Shown: positions 56,168 to 64,000 of the stretch, one piece after another
Position numbering within the stretch: position 1 is the first letter of the stretch
Layout: every line of letters begins with the position of its first letter
From: RPQJ01 sp963754535
Lineage (GTDB): Bacteria; Pseudomonadota; Gammaproteobacteria; Steroidobacterales; Steroidobacteraceae
Direction: 5' to 3'
NCBI GenBank assembly: GCA_963754535.1
Contig: CAVWGG010000024.1
Location: 1-64,000, forward strand
Length of the DNA stretch: 64,000 nucleotides
Made by a program: the position numbers and the translations under genes
Notes under the pieces: model-generated
What the model was told of the DNA's origin: nothing
The model's input: only the letters and a program-made list of their open reading frames with translations
Database searches by the model: none

Positions 56168-57183
56168 CTGGCCATTGCCCCGGCTTGCAGTGACCGTCGC
56201 AGGCTGACGTCACCCGCGTGCACTCGCTCGATGACACCGCCTGGAATTTCGACTCGCAACGCGCCTTCGGTATCTGCCCCGCGTGCGATGCCTTCCAGCG
56301 GGCCGTCGTGGCGCAGCACGGTGACCGGCGAATCTCGCAGCGAATCGAAGGCCGCCCAGTCGCCGGCAAACGACGCCAAGCCGGAGCGCGAAAATTCGGC
56401 GAGGCCCGCCAGCATGCGGCCGGCGACGCGCGCCGCCGTGTCGAGGCGTGGTGGTGGCTTGCCGCCACCGGCCGTTGCAAGGTCAGTGACTGGCGTGGCG
56501 AGCGGACTCTCGATCGCAGCGCGAGCGGCTGCAGGCAGCGCCAGGTTCAATCCCAGGCCAGCGACCACATACGCCGGCCCGCCCGCTTCGGAGCGCATCT
56601 GCAGCAGCAGGCCGCCGAGCTTGGCGTGGTGATGCACGATGTCGTTGGGCCATTTCAGCTGCACATCCGCCGCGCCGAGTTCGCGCAGCGCGCGCACGAC
56701 GCAGACGCCCAGCGCGAGACCGAGCGCCGACAGGTCCGCGGGCATTTCGGCGAACGTCCACCCGATCGAGAACGTGAGCCCTGACCCGAACGGCGCGAGC
56801 CATTCCCGGCCACGGCGCCCGCGTCCCGCCGTCTGCAGCTCGGCGAACACGAGGCGCGGCGCCGCAGGCAGCGGCGCGACAGCCCCATGCAGGTATTCGT
56901 TGGTCGAACCGAGTTCGAAGAACACTTCCGTGGCCGCCGGCAGCTCGATGCACGCTGCTGCTGCGCTCCGCCGCAGCGACTGCAGGTCGAGCAATTCGAC
57001 GGGCTGCTCGAGTTGATAGCCGCGACGTTCGTGGCTCGCGACGGCGATGCCGCGTTCGCGCAGTTCGGCAACGATCTTCCAGACTGCGGCGCGGGTGACG
57101 CCGAGATCGGTCGCGAGTCGCTCGCCCGAGTGCATCTCGCCATCCGCGAGCAGGCGCACCAGGCGCTCCGCGCTTGCGTTCAT
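56164..57183 (-). CDS. birA: Biotin--[acetyl-CoA-carboxylase] ligase / biotin repressor
   Basis: Attaches biotin to carrier protein; the N-terminal winged helix (residues 1-60, HSGERLATDLGVTRAAVWKIV) can repress biotin genes. The catalytic domain has the GRGRRGREW biotin-adenylate loop, LKWPNDIV and KLGGLLLQM. 339 residues with an SH3-like C-terminus. Start ATG 57183 overlaps the plsY stop; a longer frame upstream shadows plsY. Confidence 0.95.
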   Translation of the reverse strand: MNASAERLVRLLADGEMHSGERLATDLGVTRAAVWKIVAELRERGIAVASHERRGYQLEQPVELLDLQSLRRSAAAACIELPAATEVFFELGSTNEYLHGAVAPLPAAPRLVFAELQTAGRGRRGREWLAPFGSGLTFSIGWTFAEMPADLSALGLALGVCVVRALRELGAADVQLKWPNDIVHHHAKLGGLLLQMRSEAGGPAYVVAGLGLNLALPAAARAAIESPLATPVTDLATAGGGKPPPRLDTAARVAGRMLAGLAEFSRSGLASFAGDWAAFDSLRDSPVTVLRHDGPLEGIARGADTEGALRVEIPGGVIERVHAGDVSLRRSLQAGAMAR

Positions 57184-57818
57184 CGCGGCCGCAGCAGCCA
57201 GAGACGGCGCGCGCGGTTCTCGATCCCGTCGCGCATGCGCTGCACGTTCGAGCGATGGGTGAAGACGATGAACGCCGCCATCACCAGGCCGAAGGCAACC
57301 AGCGGCGCGTTGCGCGGCTCGACCAAGGCAAAAAACAACGGCAACGTTGCCGTGCCGAGCATCGTGCCCAGGCCCACGTAGCCCGTGAGCATCACGGTCG
57401 CGAGCCACACGAGCAGTACCGGCACGAGTGCGATCGGCGCCAGCACGGCGACGGCGCCGATCAGCGTTGCCGCGCCCTTGCCGCCGCGAAATTCGTACCA
57501 GACGGGATACACGTGGCCGAACACCACGGCCGCCGCGCACACGACAGCCAGCCAGTCGCGGTCCACGCCCTGATCGATGCCGATACCGGGAAGCTCGAGT
57601 CCGGGCAGCCAGCCGACGGCGAGCAGCGCCTTGCCCACGTCGACGACTACAACGCCGAGTGCAAACGCCCAACCCTGGGTGCGCAGCGCATTGGTGCCGC
57701 CGGCATTGCCGCTGCCCTGCGTGCGGATGTCGACGCCACGCAGGGTGCCGAGCAGCAGGCTGCCGATCACCGACCCGAGCAGGTAAGCGATGAGGGCCTT
57801 GAAACCGAGTTCGAGCAC
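57180..57818 (-). CDS. plsY: Glycerol-3-phosphate acyltransferase PlsY
   Basis: Integral membrane enzyme that acylates glycerol-3-phosphate from acyl-phosphate. The 212-residue product has five or so helices and the three motifs SVIGSLLLG, GSGNAGGTNALR and FGHVYPVWYEFRGGKGAAT. The C-terminal extension after the third motif is slightly longer than usual and basic. Confidence 0.95.
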   Translation of the reverse strand: MLELGFKALIAYLLGSVIGSLLLGTLRGVDIRTQGSGNAGGTNALRTQGWAFALGVVVVDVGKALLAVGWLPGLELPGIGIDQGVDRDWLAVVCAAAVVFGHVYPVWYEFRGGKGAATLIGAVAVLAPIALVPVLLVWLATVMLTGYVGLGTMLGTATLPLFFALVEPRNAPLVAFGLVMAAFIVFTHRSNVQRMRDGIENRARRLWLLRPR

Positions 57819-57877
57819 GTTGCGTCCTCTCCGCGCGACGCGGCGATTCTAGCATCCGGTCCCGCGCGGTCGCGGGA

Positions 57878-58849
57878 TCAGTGCGGGAGGAACACTTCAG
57901 CGAGCATGCAGCGGACGGACCCGCCGCCGAGCGTCTCGATCGTGGGGATCGGTGCGGCCACGATTCGATCGACGTGCGCCGCGAGGCACTCGAGCGCCGC
58001 CGGTCCGAACGCGGCCTGCGCGGTCGCGGACATCGCCAGCACACTGCCCGCATCCGCCGTGCGCAGTTCGAGCACGTTGCCCGCGAAGCCGGCCATCTGC
58101 GTGGCATCGATGATTTCGACGTGTCGGCCCGAAGCGGCGAGGCTCGACAGCACGCGCTCGCGGTCACGCAGGTCGACGGCGCCTATGGCGACCACGCTGC
58201 AGCGCGAGCCAACGGCCAGCATCACGTTCGTGTGATAGATCGGCACGCCTGCGGCGTCGGTGGCCGTGAACGTGCACGGCTGGTAGCCGAGTTCGTCGCA
58301 GAGTTCAGACAAGGGCTCCTGATGGGTGCGCGGCGACAGGCAGGCATACGCGATCCGTTGCGCGTGATCGAAGACGATGCTGCCCGTGCCTTCGAGGTAC
58401 CGCCCGTGCGACTCGTGCTGCGTGAGGTCGAGCAGGCGCACCACGGTGCGTCGGGTCTCGGCAGCCAGCGACGCGATGAACTCCAGGCGACGCTCCAGCC
58501 GTCGGTTGCGCGCGAGCATCGGGTACAGCACTACGGTGCCGTCGGCATGCAGGCTTACCCAGTTGTTGGGAAAAATGGCATCCGGGCACACTGGCGTTGC
58601 CGTGTCGGCGGCGACCGTCACTGCGACGCCAGCCCCGCGCAACTGCAGCACGAGGGCATCGAATTCTGCGCGAGCGCGCTCGTTCGCGTCGCTGGCCAGG
58701 CCCGGTTCGTCACGCTGGAAGCGATTGCTCGCCTGCGTCTGCGGATTCCAGCCGAAGCTTGCGGGTCGCACCATCAGCACGGCGTCGGCTGTCTGTGCGT
58801 CCGCAGCCGGATGGGCTGCGGTTGCGTGCAGTGGCAAGTCTGCTGGCAC
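57878..58849 (-). CDS. Amidinotransferase-fold hydrolase, CtlX-like
   Basis: 323 residues of the arginine deiminase/amidinotransferase superfamily. The pattern matches CtlX (citrulline utilisation): VLMVRPASFGWNPQTQASNRFQ (in part), PDAIFPNNWVSLH, EGTGSIVFDH, HTNVMLAVG (catalytic His) and GGSVRCMLAEVFLP (catalytic Cys). I chose a GTG start at 58849 because GGAG lies 7 bases upstream and the frame has no Met near the family start. It begins 14 bases after the anti-sigma gene, so probably shares its transcript. Confidence 0.82.
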   Translation of the reverse strand: MPADLPLHATAAHPAADAQTADAVLMVRPASFGWNPQTQASNRFQRDEPGLASDANERARAEFDALVLQLRGAGVAVTVAADTATPVCPDAIFPNNWVSLHADGTVVLYPMLARNRRLERRLEFIASLAAETRRTVVRLLDLTQHESHGRYLEGTGSIVFDHAQRIAYACLSPRTHQEPLSELCDELGYQPCTFTATDAAGVPIYHTNVMLAVGSRCSVVAIGAVDLRDRERVLSSLAASGRHVEIIDATQMAGFAGNVLELRTADAGSVLAMSATAQAAFGPAALECLAAHVDRIVAAPIPTIETLGGGSVRCMLAEVFLPH

Positions 58850-58863
58850 CGTGCCGCTCCGGG

Positions 58864-59610
58864 TCAGTGGCCGCCCGCGCGAGCGAGCGCCATGAGGTGA
58901 CTGCGGTCGGAGACGACGACACCACCCACTGGCTCGAGCGTGACGGCGAACGCAACCGGTTGCGACACGCGCAGCGCAGGGCGGATTGGCACGGTCACCG
59001 ACTGGATGTGAACCGGCACGTCGAATACTCCGCCGTCCACGGGGTAGCGATCGTCGCGCGCCGCATCGAAGATCCACAACTGGTATTGGCGCCCCGCTGG
59101 AGCATTGGGCTCGAGGCCCGAGAGCGTCAGGTAGCCTTCCTGCCTCTCGCCGTCCCAGACCACTTCGCCACGAACGTCGGCGGCCAGGCCCGATTCGTGC
59201 GTCCACGCCCAGCGTCCCAAGCGCTCGCCGCCCGTCTTCAGCAGGTGCTCTCGAGCGCGCTCGGCGTCGGCCTGCAGTGGCGAGATGCCGTAAGCCGCAT
59301 CGATCGCAAAATGCGACAGCCGCGGCCACCAGCCCGCGATCGCCAGCACGAGGCAGGCTGCCGCTGCATACCAGCCGCGACGCTGCGCGCGGACGTCGAC
59401 GACGACTCGCTCACTCACGAAGGGATTGTCGGACGATTCACCCTGCGCCGACCTGCACCAGGCTTCGGCGCTGGCATCGAGACGGCGGCGCAGATGGCGC
59501 GGCAGTGGTTGCGACGGCGCCTCGTCGGAGTCGCGCGCAGGCGACGCCGTCGGCGGCTCCCTCAGGGAGTCGCCTGCTCCAGCTTCACCGGGTTTTCGAT
59601 CTTCATCCAC
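58864..59610 (-). CDS. Anti-sigma factor, RskA-like
   Basis: 248 residues. A cytoplasmic N-terminal region precedes one membrane helix (AAAACLVLAIAGWW, about residues 83-96). The extracytoplasmic domain matches the RskA C-terminal pattern (GYLTLSGLEPNAPAGRQYQLWIFD and QPVAFAVTLEPVGGV). It overlaps the sigma gene by 49 bases, as expected for a co-expressed sigma/anti-sigma pair. The zinc-binding HxxxCxxC motif is not apparent. Confidence 0.85.
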   Translation of the reverse strand: MDEDRKPGEAGAGDSLREPPTASPARDSDEAPSQPLPRHLRRRLDASAEAWCRSAQGESSDNPFVSERVVVDVRAQRRGWYAAAACLVLAIAGWWPRLSHFAIDAAYGISPLQADAERAREHLLKTGGERLGRWAWTHESGLAADVRGEVVWDGERQEGYLTLSGLEPNAPAGRQYQLWIFDAARDDRYPVDGGVFDVPVHIQSVTVPIRPALRVSQPVAFAVTLEPVGGVVVSDRSHLMALARAGGH

Positions 59611-60122
59611 TGCCGTACCTGAATCAGGCCACGCCGCATCTGCGTCTTCACCGTGCCGAGCGGCATGCCGGTCGCGGTGGCGATCTCGGAATGCGTCATG
59701 CCCTCGAGCAATCCCATGCTCAACACCTTGCGCTGCTCAGGCCGGAGCCGTGCAACGACCGCCGCCGCCCGCTCGGCTTCCGCACGGATTTCGCCGTGGT
59801 TGCCGTGCTCGGCGAAGCGCACGTCCTCGAGCGCTTCCTCGCCGTCCATCATCGCATTCATGCGGCCGCGACGGATGCGGTCGATGAGGCGGCGGCGCGC
59901 GATCGTCGTGACGAACACCTTCTCCGAACCCTGCGCCGAGTCGAAACGCGCGGCACTGCGCCACACGTCGACGAAAATCTCCTGCACCGCGTCTTCCGCG
60001 TCGGCACGCGAGCGCGTCATGCGCCGCGCAATGGCCCACACCAGGCCGCCGAACTCGTCGATGCATTGACGGACGGCCTGCTGGTCGCCGCGGGCCACGC
60101 GCTCGAGGATGGACTCCGACAT
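59562..60122 (-). CDS. ECF-type RNA polymerase sigma factor
   Basis: 186 residues. Region 2 (FGGLVWAIARRMTRSRADAEDAVQEIFVDVW) and region 4 (LRPEQRKVLSMGLLEGMTHSEIATATGMPLGTVKTQMRRG) are both clear (quoted in part). It resembles the SigK-type group that pairs with RskA anti-sigma factors. Upstream lies a region with repeated GTCTA elements, shared with the divergent feo operon. Confidence 0.92.
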   Translation of the reverse strand: MSESILERVARGDQQAVRQCIDEFGGLVWAIARRMTRSRADAEDAVQEIFVDVWRSAARFDSAQGSEKVFVTTIARRRLIDRIRRGRMNAMMDGEEALEDVRFAEHGNHGEIRAEAERAAAVVARLRPEQRKVLSMGLLEGMTHSEIATATGMPLGTVKTQMRRGLIQVRQWMKIENPVKLEQATP

Positions 60123-60195
60123 CGCTTGCTTCCCTCTATTCGGTCAAGGCGAAACCCGGTTTCAAGACTGGATCCGGTTTGTACGGATCGGAGTA

Positions 60196-60234
60196 TAGAC
60201 ACGTTCGTCTAGTCTTTGTCTATATTACTGTCTA
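60196..60234. promoter_or_regulatory. GTCTA repeat cluster between sigma factor and feoA
   Basis: Three direct GTCTA repeats (60207-60211, 60218-60222, 60230-60234) are spaced 11-12 bases, about one helical turn. An inverted copy TAGAC lies at 60196-60200. They sit in an AT-rich island between divergent genes, about 80 bases from the sigma start and 150 from feoA. This is the arrangement of an operator or an autoregulated promoter. The binding protein is unknown. Confidence 0.45.
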
Positions 60235-60384
60235 TGGCTTGTATAGGTTGTTTCGATCGAATGGCCTCGGGCGCGGCGCGGGCTGTCAGACGGGCGCAAG
60301 GCATATAGCGGGTTTCCCTTGTTGCGAACGAATCTCATTAAGGTGAGACTGCGCTCCTTCGATCCAGATACCTCCCATTTCGCA

Positions 60385-60666
60385 ATGTCTCCCGTCAGTC
60401 TGGCCACGCTGCGCAAAGGCGCCCGGGGCGTGGTCATCGATGTGCGCGACGACGCGCAGAGCCTCGGGGACGAGGCGCAGTCCACGGTCAGCCGTCGCTT
60501 GCTCGAGCTCGGCTTCGTACCGGGGGAAGCATTCGAAGTGATCGGTGAAATCTGGCCCGGCGGCGACCCGATCGCCGTGCGACTCGGCAACACGACGTTT
60601 GCGCTGCGTCGGCGAGAAGCATCCGCCGTGATGGTCGAGCCCGAGGCGGTACGGAGCGCGTCGTGA
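60385..60666 (+). CDS. feoA: Ferrous iron transport protein A
   Basis: 93-residue SH3-like accessory protein of Fe(II) uptake. It shows LATLRKGARGVVIDV, SRRLLELGFVPGEAFEV and GGDPIAVRLGNTTFALRRREA. I chose the ATG at 60385; the frame extends upstream 22 codons with a TTG. It overlaps feoB by 4 bases. Confidence 0.93.
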   Translation: MSPVSLATLRKGARGVVIDVRDDAQSLGDEAQSTVSRRLLELGFVPGEAFEVIGEIWPGGDPIAVRLGNTTFALRRREASAVMVEPEAVRSAS

Positions 60667-62537
60667 ACAGCCAGACGGCGACCCTCGATCCCATGCGTCT
60701 TGCACTCGTCGGCGTGCCGAACTGCGGCAAGACCGCGCTGTTCAACCGGCTGACCGGCAGTCGTCAACGGGTCGCGAATTACGCGGGCGTCACGGTCGAA
60801 CGCAAGGAAGGCTCGTTCACGGGTCCCGTCCGGCAGCGCCTGTACAAGGTGCTCGACTTGCCGGGCGCGTACAGCCTCACGCCCACCACGCTCGATGAAG
60901 CGATCACGCGCGACTTCCTGCTGGGACGACTCGCCGACGAACCGCCGCCCGAATTCGTCGTGTGCGTCGTCGATGCGACCAACCTGCGGCTCAACCTGCG
61001 CCTCGTGCTCGAACTTCGCGACCTCGGCGTGCCGATGATCGTCGCGCTCAACATGAGCGACCTCGCGTCAAGCCGCGGCTACCAGCTCGATCGCGAGCGG
61101 CTCGAGCAGGAACTTGGCGTGCCGGTCGTCGCGACCGTGGCCGTGGACCACGACGGCGTGCGCCTGCTCGTCGACAAGCTCGAGACATTGCCGCACCCTG
61201 GCGCTCGCGGGCCTGTCGACTGGCGCGAATCGACCTTCGACGAGATCCAGCGCACGCAGCGCGACGTGCGCCGCATCCTGCAAGCGATCGGTTACATGGA
61301 ACCCCTGCGCAAGCAGGCGCTCGCGCGCCTCGACGCGCTCGTGATGCACCCGATCGCCGGTCCCGCAATTCTCGCGGCCATCCTTTTCTTCGTGTTCCAG
61401 GCCGTCTTCAGCTGGGCCGCGGTCCCGATGGAATTCATCGACGGCGTCGTCGGTGCGCTGGGCACGTGGGTGCAGCAGTCACTGCCGGATGGGGCGCTGC
61501 GCAGCCTGCTCGTCGACGGCATCATCGCAGGCGTCGGCAGCGTGCTCGTATTCCTGCCGCAGATCCTGATCCTGTTCTTCTTCATCCTCGCGCTCGAAGA
61601 CAGTGGCTACCTGCCACGCGCCGCGTACCTGCTCGACCGGCTGATGGGATCCGTCGGGCTGTCCGGTCGCGCGTTCATTCCTCTGCTGTCGAGCTTTGCC
61701 TGCGCCGTGCCGGGCATCATGGCAACGCGGACCATCCCGAACCTGCGCGACCGCATGGCGACGATCATGATCGCGCCGCTGATGACGTGCTCGGCGCGGC
61801 TGCCGGTCTACGCGCTCGTGATCGCGGCGTTCATTCCCTCGCAACCCGTGGGACCGTTCAACCTGCAGGGCCTGGTGCTGTTCACGCTGTACTTCGCAGG
61901 GATCCTCGCCGCGATGGCGGTGGCGTTCCTGCTCAAGCGCACGGCGCTCAAGACGGCGTATCACCCGCTCCTGCTCGAGCTGCCCGAATACCACTGGCCG
62001 CACCTCAACAACCTCGCGATCGGGTTGTGGGAGCGCACCAAGGTGTTCCTGCAGCGCGTCGGCACGATCATCCTCGCGCTGATGATCGTGCTCTGGTTCC
62101 TGAGCACCTACCCTGCTCCGCCGCCCGGCGCCGAAGGGCCCGCGATCGCGCACAGTTTCGCCGGCATGATCGGTCGCGCACTCGAAGTCGTATTCGCGCC
62201 GATCGGCTTCAACTGGCAGATTTCACTCGCGCTCGTGCCCGGCCTCGCCGCACGCGAGGTCGCCGTGGGCGCGCTCGGCACCGTGTACTCGCTGTCGAAC
62301 GATGGCGACGTCTCCGGCACGCTCGTGCCGATGATCGCGCAGACCTGGAGCCTGGCGACGGCACTGTCGCTGCTCGCGTGGTACGTCTTCGCGCCGCAGT
62401 GCCTGTCGACCCTGGTCGTGGTCAAGCGCGAAACGAACTCGTGGCGGTACCCGATCGCGATGGCCGCGTACCTGTTCGCACTGGCCTATCTGGCGTCGTT
62501 CGTGACGTACCGCGTCGCGGGCGCCTTGCTGGGTTGA
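60663..62537 (+). CDS. feoB: Ferrous iron transporter B
   Basis: Inner-membrane Fe(II) transporter, 624 residues, GTG start. The N-terminal G domain has GVPNCGKTALFN (P-loop), DLPGAYSL and NMSD, where the usual NxxD specificity motif is kept. The membrane part has two Gate-type repeats (LLSSFACAVPGIMATR and LVPGLAAREVAVGALG). It is shorter than E. coli FeoB and there is no FeoC gene; a DUF6587 protein follows instead. Confidence 0.96.
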   Translation: MNSQTATLDPMRLALVGVPNCGKTALFNRLTGSRQRVANYAGVTVERKEGSFTGPVRQRLYKVLDLPGAYSLTPTTLDEAITRDFLLGRLADEPPPEFVVCVVDATNLRLNLRLVLELRDLGVPMIVALNMSDLASSRGYQLDRERLEQELGVPVVATVAVDHDGVRLLVDKLETLPHPGARGPVDWRESTFDEIQRTQRDVRRILQAIGYMEPLRKQALARLDALVMHPIAGPAILAAILFFVFQAVFSWAAVPMEFIDGVVGALGTWVQQSLPDGALRSLLVDGIIAGVGSVLVFLPQILILFFFILALEDSGYLPRAAYLLDRLMGSVGLSGRAFIPLLSSFACAVPGIMATRTIPNLRDRMATIMIAPLMTCSARLPVYALVIAAFIPSQPVGPFNLQGLVLFTLYFAGILAAMAVAFLLKRTALKTAYHPLLLELPEYHWPHLNNLAIGLWERTKVFLQRVGTIILALMIVLWFLSTYPAPPPGAEGPAIAHSFAGMIGRALEVVFAPIGFNWQISLALVPGLAAREVAVGALGTVYSLSNDGDVSGTLVPMIAQTWSLATALSLLAWYVFAPQCLSTLVVVKRETNSWRYPIAMAAYLFALAYLASFVTYRVAGALLG

Positions 62538-62553
62538 ACGGGAGGACGTCCCG

Positions 62554-62817
62554 ATGCTCGAATCGATTCTCGTGGGACTGATCGTAGTGGCAGCCACCGC
62601 GTACGCGGCCTGGGCATTGACGCCGGCCGTTTCACGCAACCGCTTCGCATTGCGCCTCGCACACGGCCTGGGCGGTCCAGGGACCTCCGGCCTGCGTGGT
62701 CGGGTGGCAACGTGGCTGCAGCGGTTGGCCAAGGCGCCCGTGGGCGGCTGCGGCGACTGCCCTGCCAATACGCTGACGCCCGCCGAGCGGGCGCAACAGA
62801 AAGAGCACGGGAAATAG
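62554..62817 (+). CDS. DUF6587-like small membrane protein downstream of feoB
   Basis: 87 residues. One N-terminal membrane helix (ILVGLIVVAATAYAAWAL), a basic middle, and a C-terminal GGCGDCPAN motif with two cysteines that could bind metal. It begins 16 bases after feoB, in the place of feoC in enterobacteria. I recognise the pattern as DUF6587; role in Fe(II) uptake is inferred from position. Confidence 0.75.
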   Translation: MLESILVGLIVVAATAYAAWALTPAVSRNRFALRLAHGLGGPGTSGLRGRVATWLQRLAKAPVGGCGDCPANTLTPAERAQQKEHGK

Positions 62818-62971
62818 GCGCCTGCCGAACCGTCATTGCAACTTCGGTAAATGCGTGCAGCCCCTTCGTGCCCTTATAAGGTGAAATTCGCGCGTGTCCG
62901 CGTTTCGCGGTGCACGACGCACGGGCAAGCGTAAAACGCCCCATGCGCCGTTCCTGAATGGGAGCTTCAGC

Positions 62972-64000
62972 ATGTCAGGGATCCGCCACCTCCTCTCCAC
63001 GCTCGCGTTTTCCACGTTGTTGGTCGCACTGGCAGGCCCACTGGCCGCCGGCGCGCAGGAAGCCGCGGCAACACCGCCGACCACCGTAGCCGACGCGGCG
63101 GCGAGCGAGCCGGCCATCCCGAACTCGAGGTGTCTCGGCTGCCACGACGACGCCGAAATGAAGGACGAGGCCGGCAAGTCAGTGGCGGTGCTCGAGGCCC
63201 AGTTCGCGGTCTCGGCTCACAAGAGGCTCGATTGCGTCGGGTGCCACACGGCCGCCCTGGGCGTCAAGCACAAGGGCAAGCGTCAGCCGCTCGGCCCAGT
63301 GGCCTTCGACGTGTGCATGGAATGCCACGAAGACGAGATCACGCCGTTCGAGGGCAGCGTTCACGCCAGGGTCAAGGGCGGCAAGCCCGCGTCTTGCCAG
63401 GGCTGCCACGGCAGCGTCCACACCACGGTGCGCAGCAACAACCCGAATGCCGCGATGGCGCCGCTCAACCAGGTTCGCAATTGCGGCGTCTGTCACGAAG
63501 ACATGATGGAGGGTTACCTCTCCAGCGTGCACGCCAAGTCGTTGTTCGTGTCGGGCCTCACCGAGGCGGCGCCTTCCTGCGCCGACTGCCACGGCAGCCA
63601 CGACATCCAGCGACACGACGCGCCCGGCGCGCGCACCTCGCATGCGAAGAGCCCCGAGACCTGCGGCGGATGTCACAAGGGAATCCTCAAGGAGTGGGAC
63701 GAGAGCGCGCACGGAGCGTTGTGGCGGAACGGCAAGAACGGCCCGGTCTGCAGCACCTGCCACCAGGCGCACGCCATCCAGGACCCGACGACGGTCGCGA
63801 TGCGGGCGCAGATGCCGAGCGACTGCGGCAACTGCCACGCCGACCTCTACAAGACGTTCCATGACAGTTTCCATGGCAAGTCGACCGAGGTCGGCCGGCG
63901 CCAGGCGGCAATGTGCTCGGACTGCCACACGCCGCACCACAACCTGCCAGCCAGCGACCCGCGCTCGTCGGTCAACCCGAACAACCTGGCCAAGACCTGC
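62972..64000 (+). CDS. Secreted multiheme cytochrome c (partial, runs off right edge)
   Basis: Start MSGIRHLLSTLAF with a Sec signal peptide (to about residue 29). The visible 343 residues contain ten CxxCH sites: CLGCH, CVGCH, CMECH, CQGCH, CGVCH, CADCH, CGGCH, CSTCH, CGNCH, CSDCH. The last bases encode KTC, probably an eleventh. Many extra His residues (SVHA, SAHG, SFHG) are likely distal ligands. The pattern resembles long periplasmic multihemes that may end in a membrane-bound cytochrome b domain, but that part is outside the window. It begins 154 bases after the DUF6587 gene. Confidence 0.9.
   Translation, partial: MSGIRHLLSTLAFSTLLVALAGPLAAGAQEAAATPPTTVADAAASEPAIPNSRCLGCHDDAEMKDEAGKSVAVLEAQFAVSAHKRLDCVGCHTAALGVKHKGKRQPLGPVAFDVCMECHEDEITPFEGSVHARVKGGKPASCQGCHGSVHTTVRSNNPNAAMAPLNQVRNCGVCHEDMMEGYLSSVHAKSLFVSGLTEAAPSCADCHGSHDIQRHDAPGARTSHAKSPETCGGCHKGILKEWDESAHGALWRNGKNGPVCSTCHQAHAIQDPTTVAMRAQMPSDCGNCHADLYKTFHDSFHGKSTEVGRRQAAMCSDCHTPHHNLPASDPRSSVNPNNLAKTC

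Overview
The window reads as a chromosomal segment of a GC-rich gammaproteobacterium. The class assignment rests on the gene order tRNA-Tyr/Gly/Thr, tuf, tRNA-Trp, secE-nusG-rplKAJL-rpoBC-rpsL-rpsG and on small families such as DUF6116 and DUF6587 next to feoB. A relative of Xanthomonadales, Steroidobacterales or Nevskiales is likely, but the genus cannot be read from the sequence. Thirteen apparent frame breaks interrupt genes that should be intact (rpsG, rplL, murI, terC, an mtrB-like gene, an aldo/keto reductase). Twelve read as +1 insertions and one as a 2-base loss, so sequencing or assembly error is the simplest explanation for most of them.

Layout. 1-15.2 kb (minus strand) is the ribosomal/RNA polymerase superoperon with tuf and four tRNAs, punctuated by hairpins built from GGGGTTA/GGGGATA heptads. 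15.2-18.8 kb holds a broken aldo/keto reductase, a TerC-family transporter, murI and a PilZ protein. 18.9-26.9 kb is a nine-gene A/V-type ATPase operon (G/H, C, I, K, F, E, A, B, D), followed by a MenA/UbiA-like prenyltransferase and an SDR/DUF2867 protein.

29.4-43.9 kb is the most striking part: an extracellular electron-transfer locus. One operon reads OmcA/MtrC-family decaheme lipoprotein, a second one, MtrA-like periplasmic decaheme cytochrome, MtrB-like outer-membrane porin. Two more decaheme lipoproteins lie upstream as separately terminated single-gene units. They are paralogues that share a leader of roughly 300 bp containing three conserved small hairpins. Three of the four surface cytochromes carry collagen-like Gly-X-Y stretches just after the lipid anchor. 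A perfect 32-bp inverted repeat lies in the same locus.

44.7-51.8 kb is a hyp operon (hypC-A-B-D-F, a HemN-like radical SAM gene, hypE) for [NiFe]-hydrogenase maturation, with no hydrogenase structural gene in view. 52-57.8 kb holds small envelope genes (bactofilin, zinc-ribbon, SPOR), tRNA-Thr, two tandem tiny monoheme cytochromes whose usual Met ligand position appears to be His, and plsY-birA-coaX. 57.9-60.1 kb is an ECF sigma/anti-sigma pair followed by a ctlX-like gene. 60.4-64 kb has feoA-feoB, a DUF6587 protein and the start of another secreted cytochrome with at least ten hemes that runs off the right edge.

Read together, the window suggests a respiratory bacterium that can move electrons across its outer membrane, imports Fe(II), and matures a hydrogenase encoded elsewhere. 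That reading is inference from gene content. The individual family assignments rest on visible motifs.
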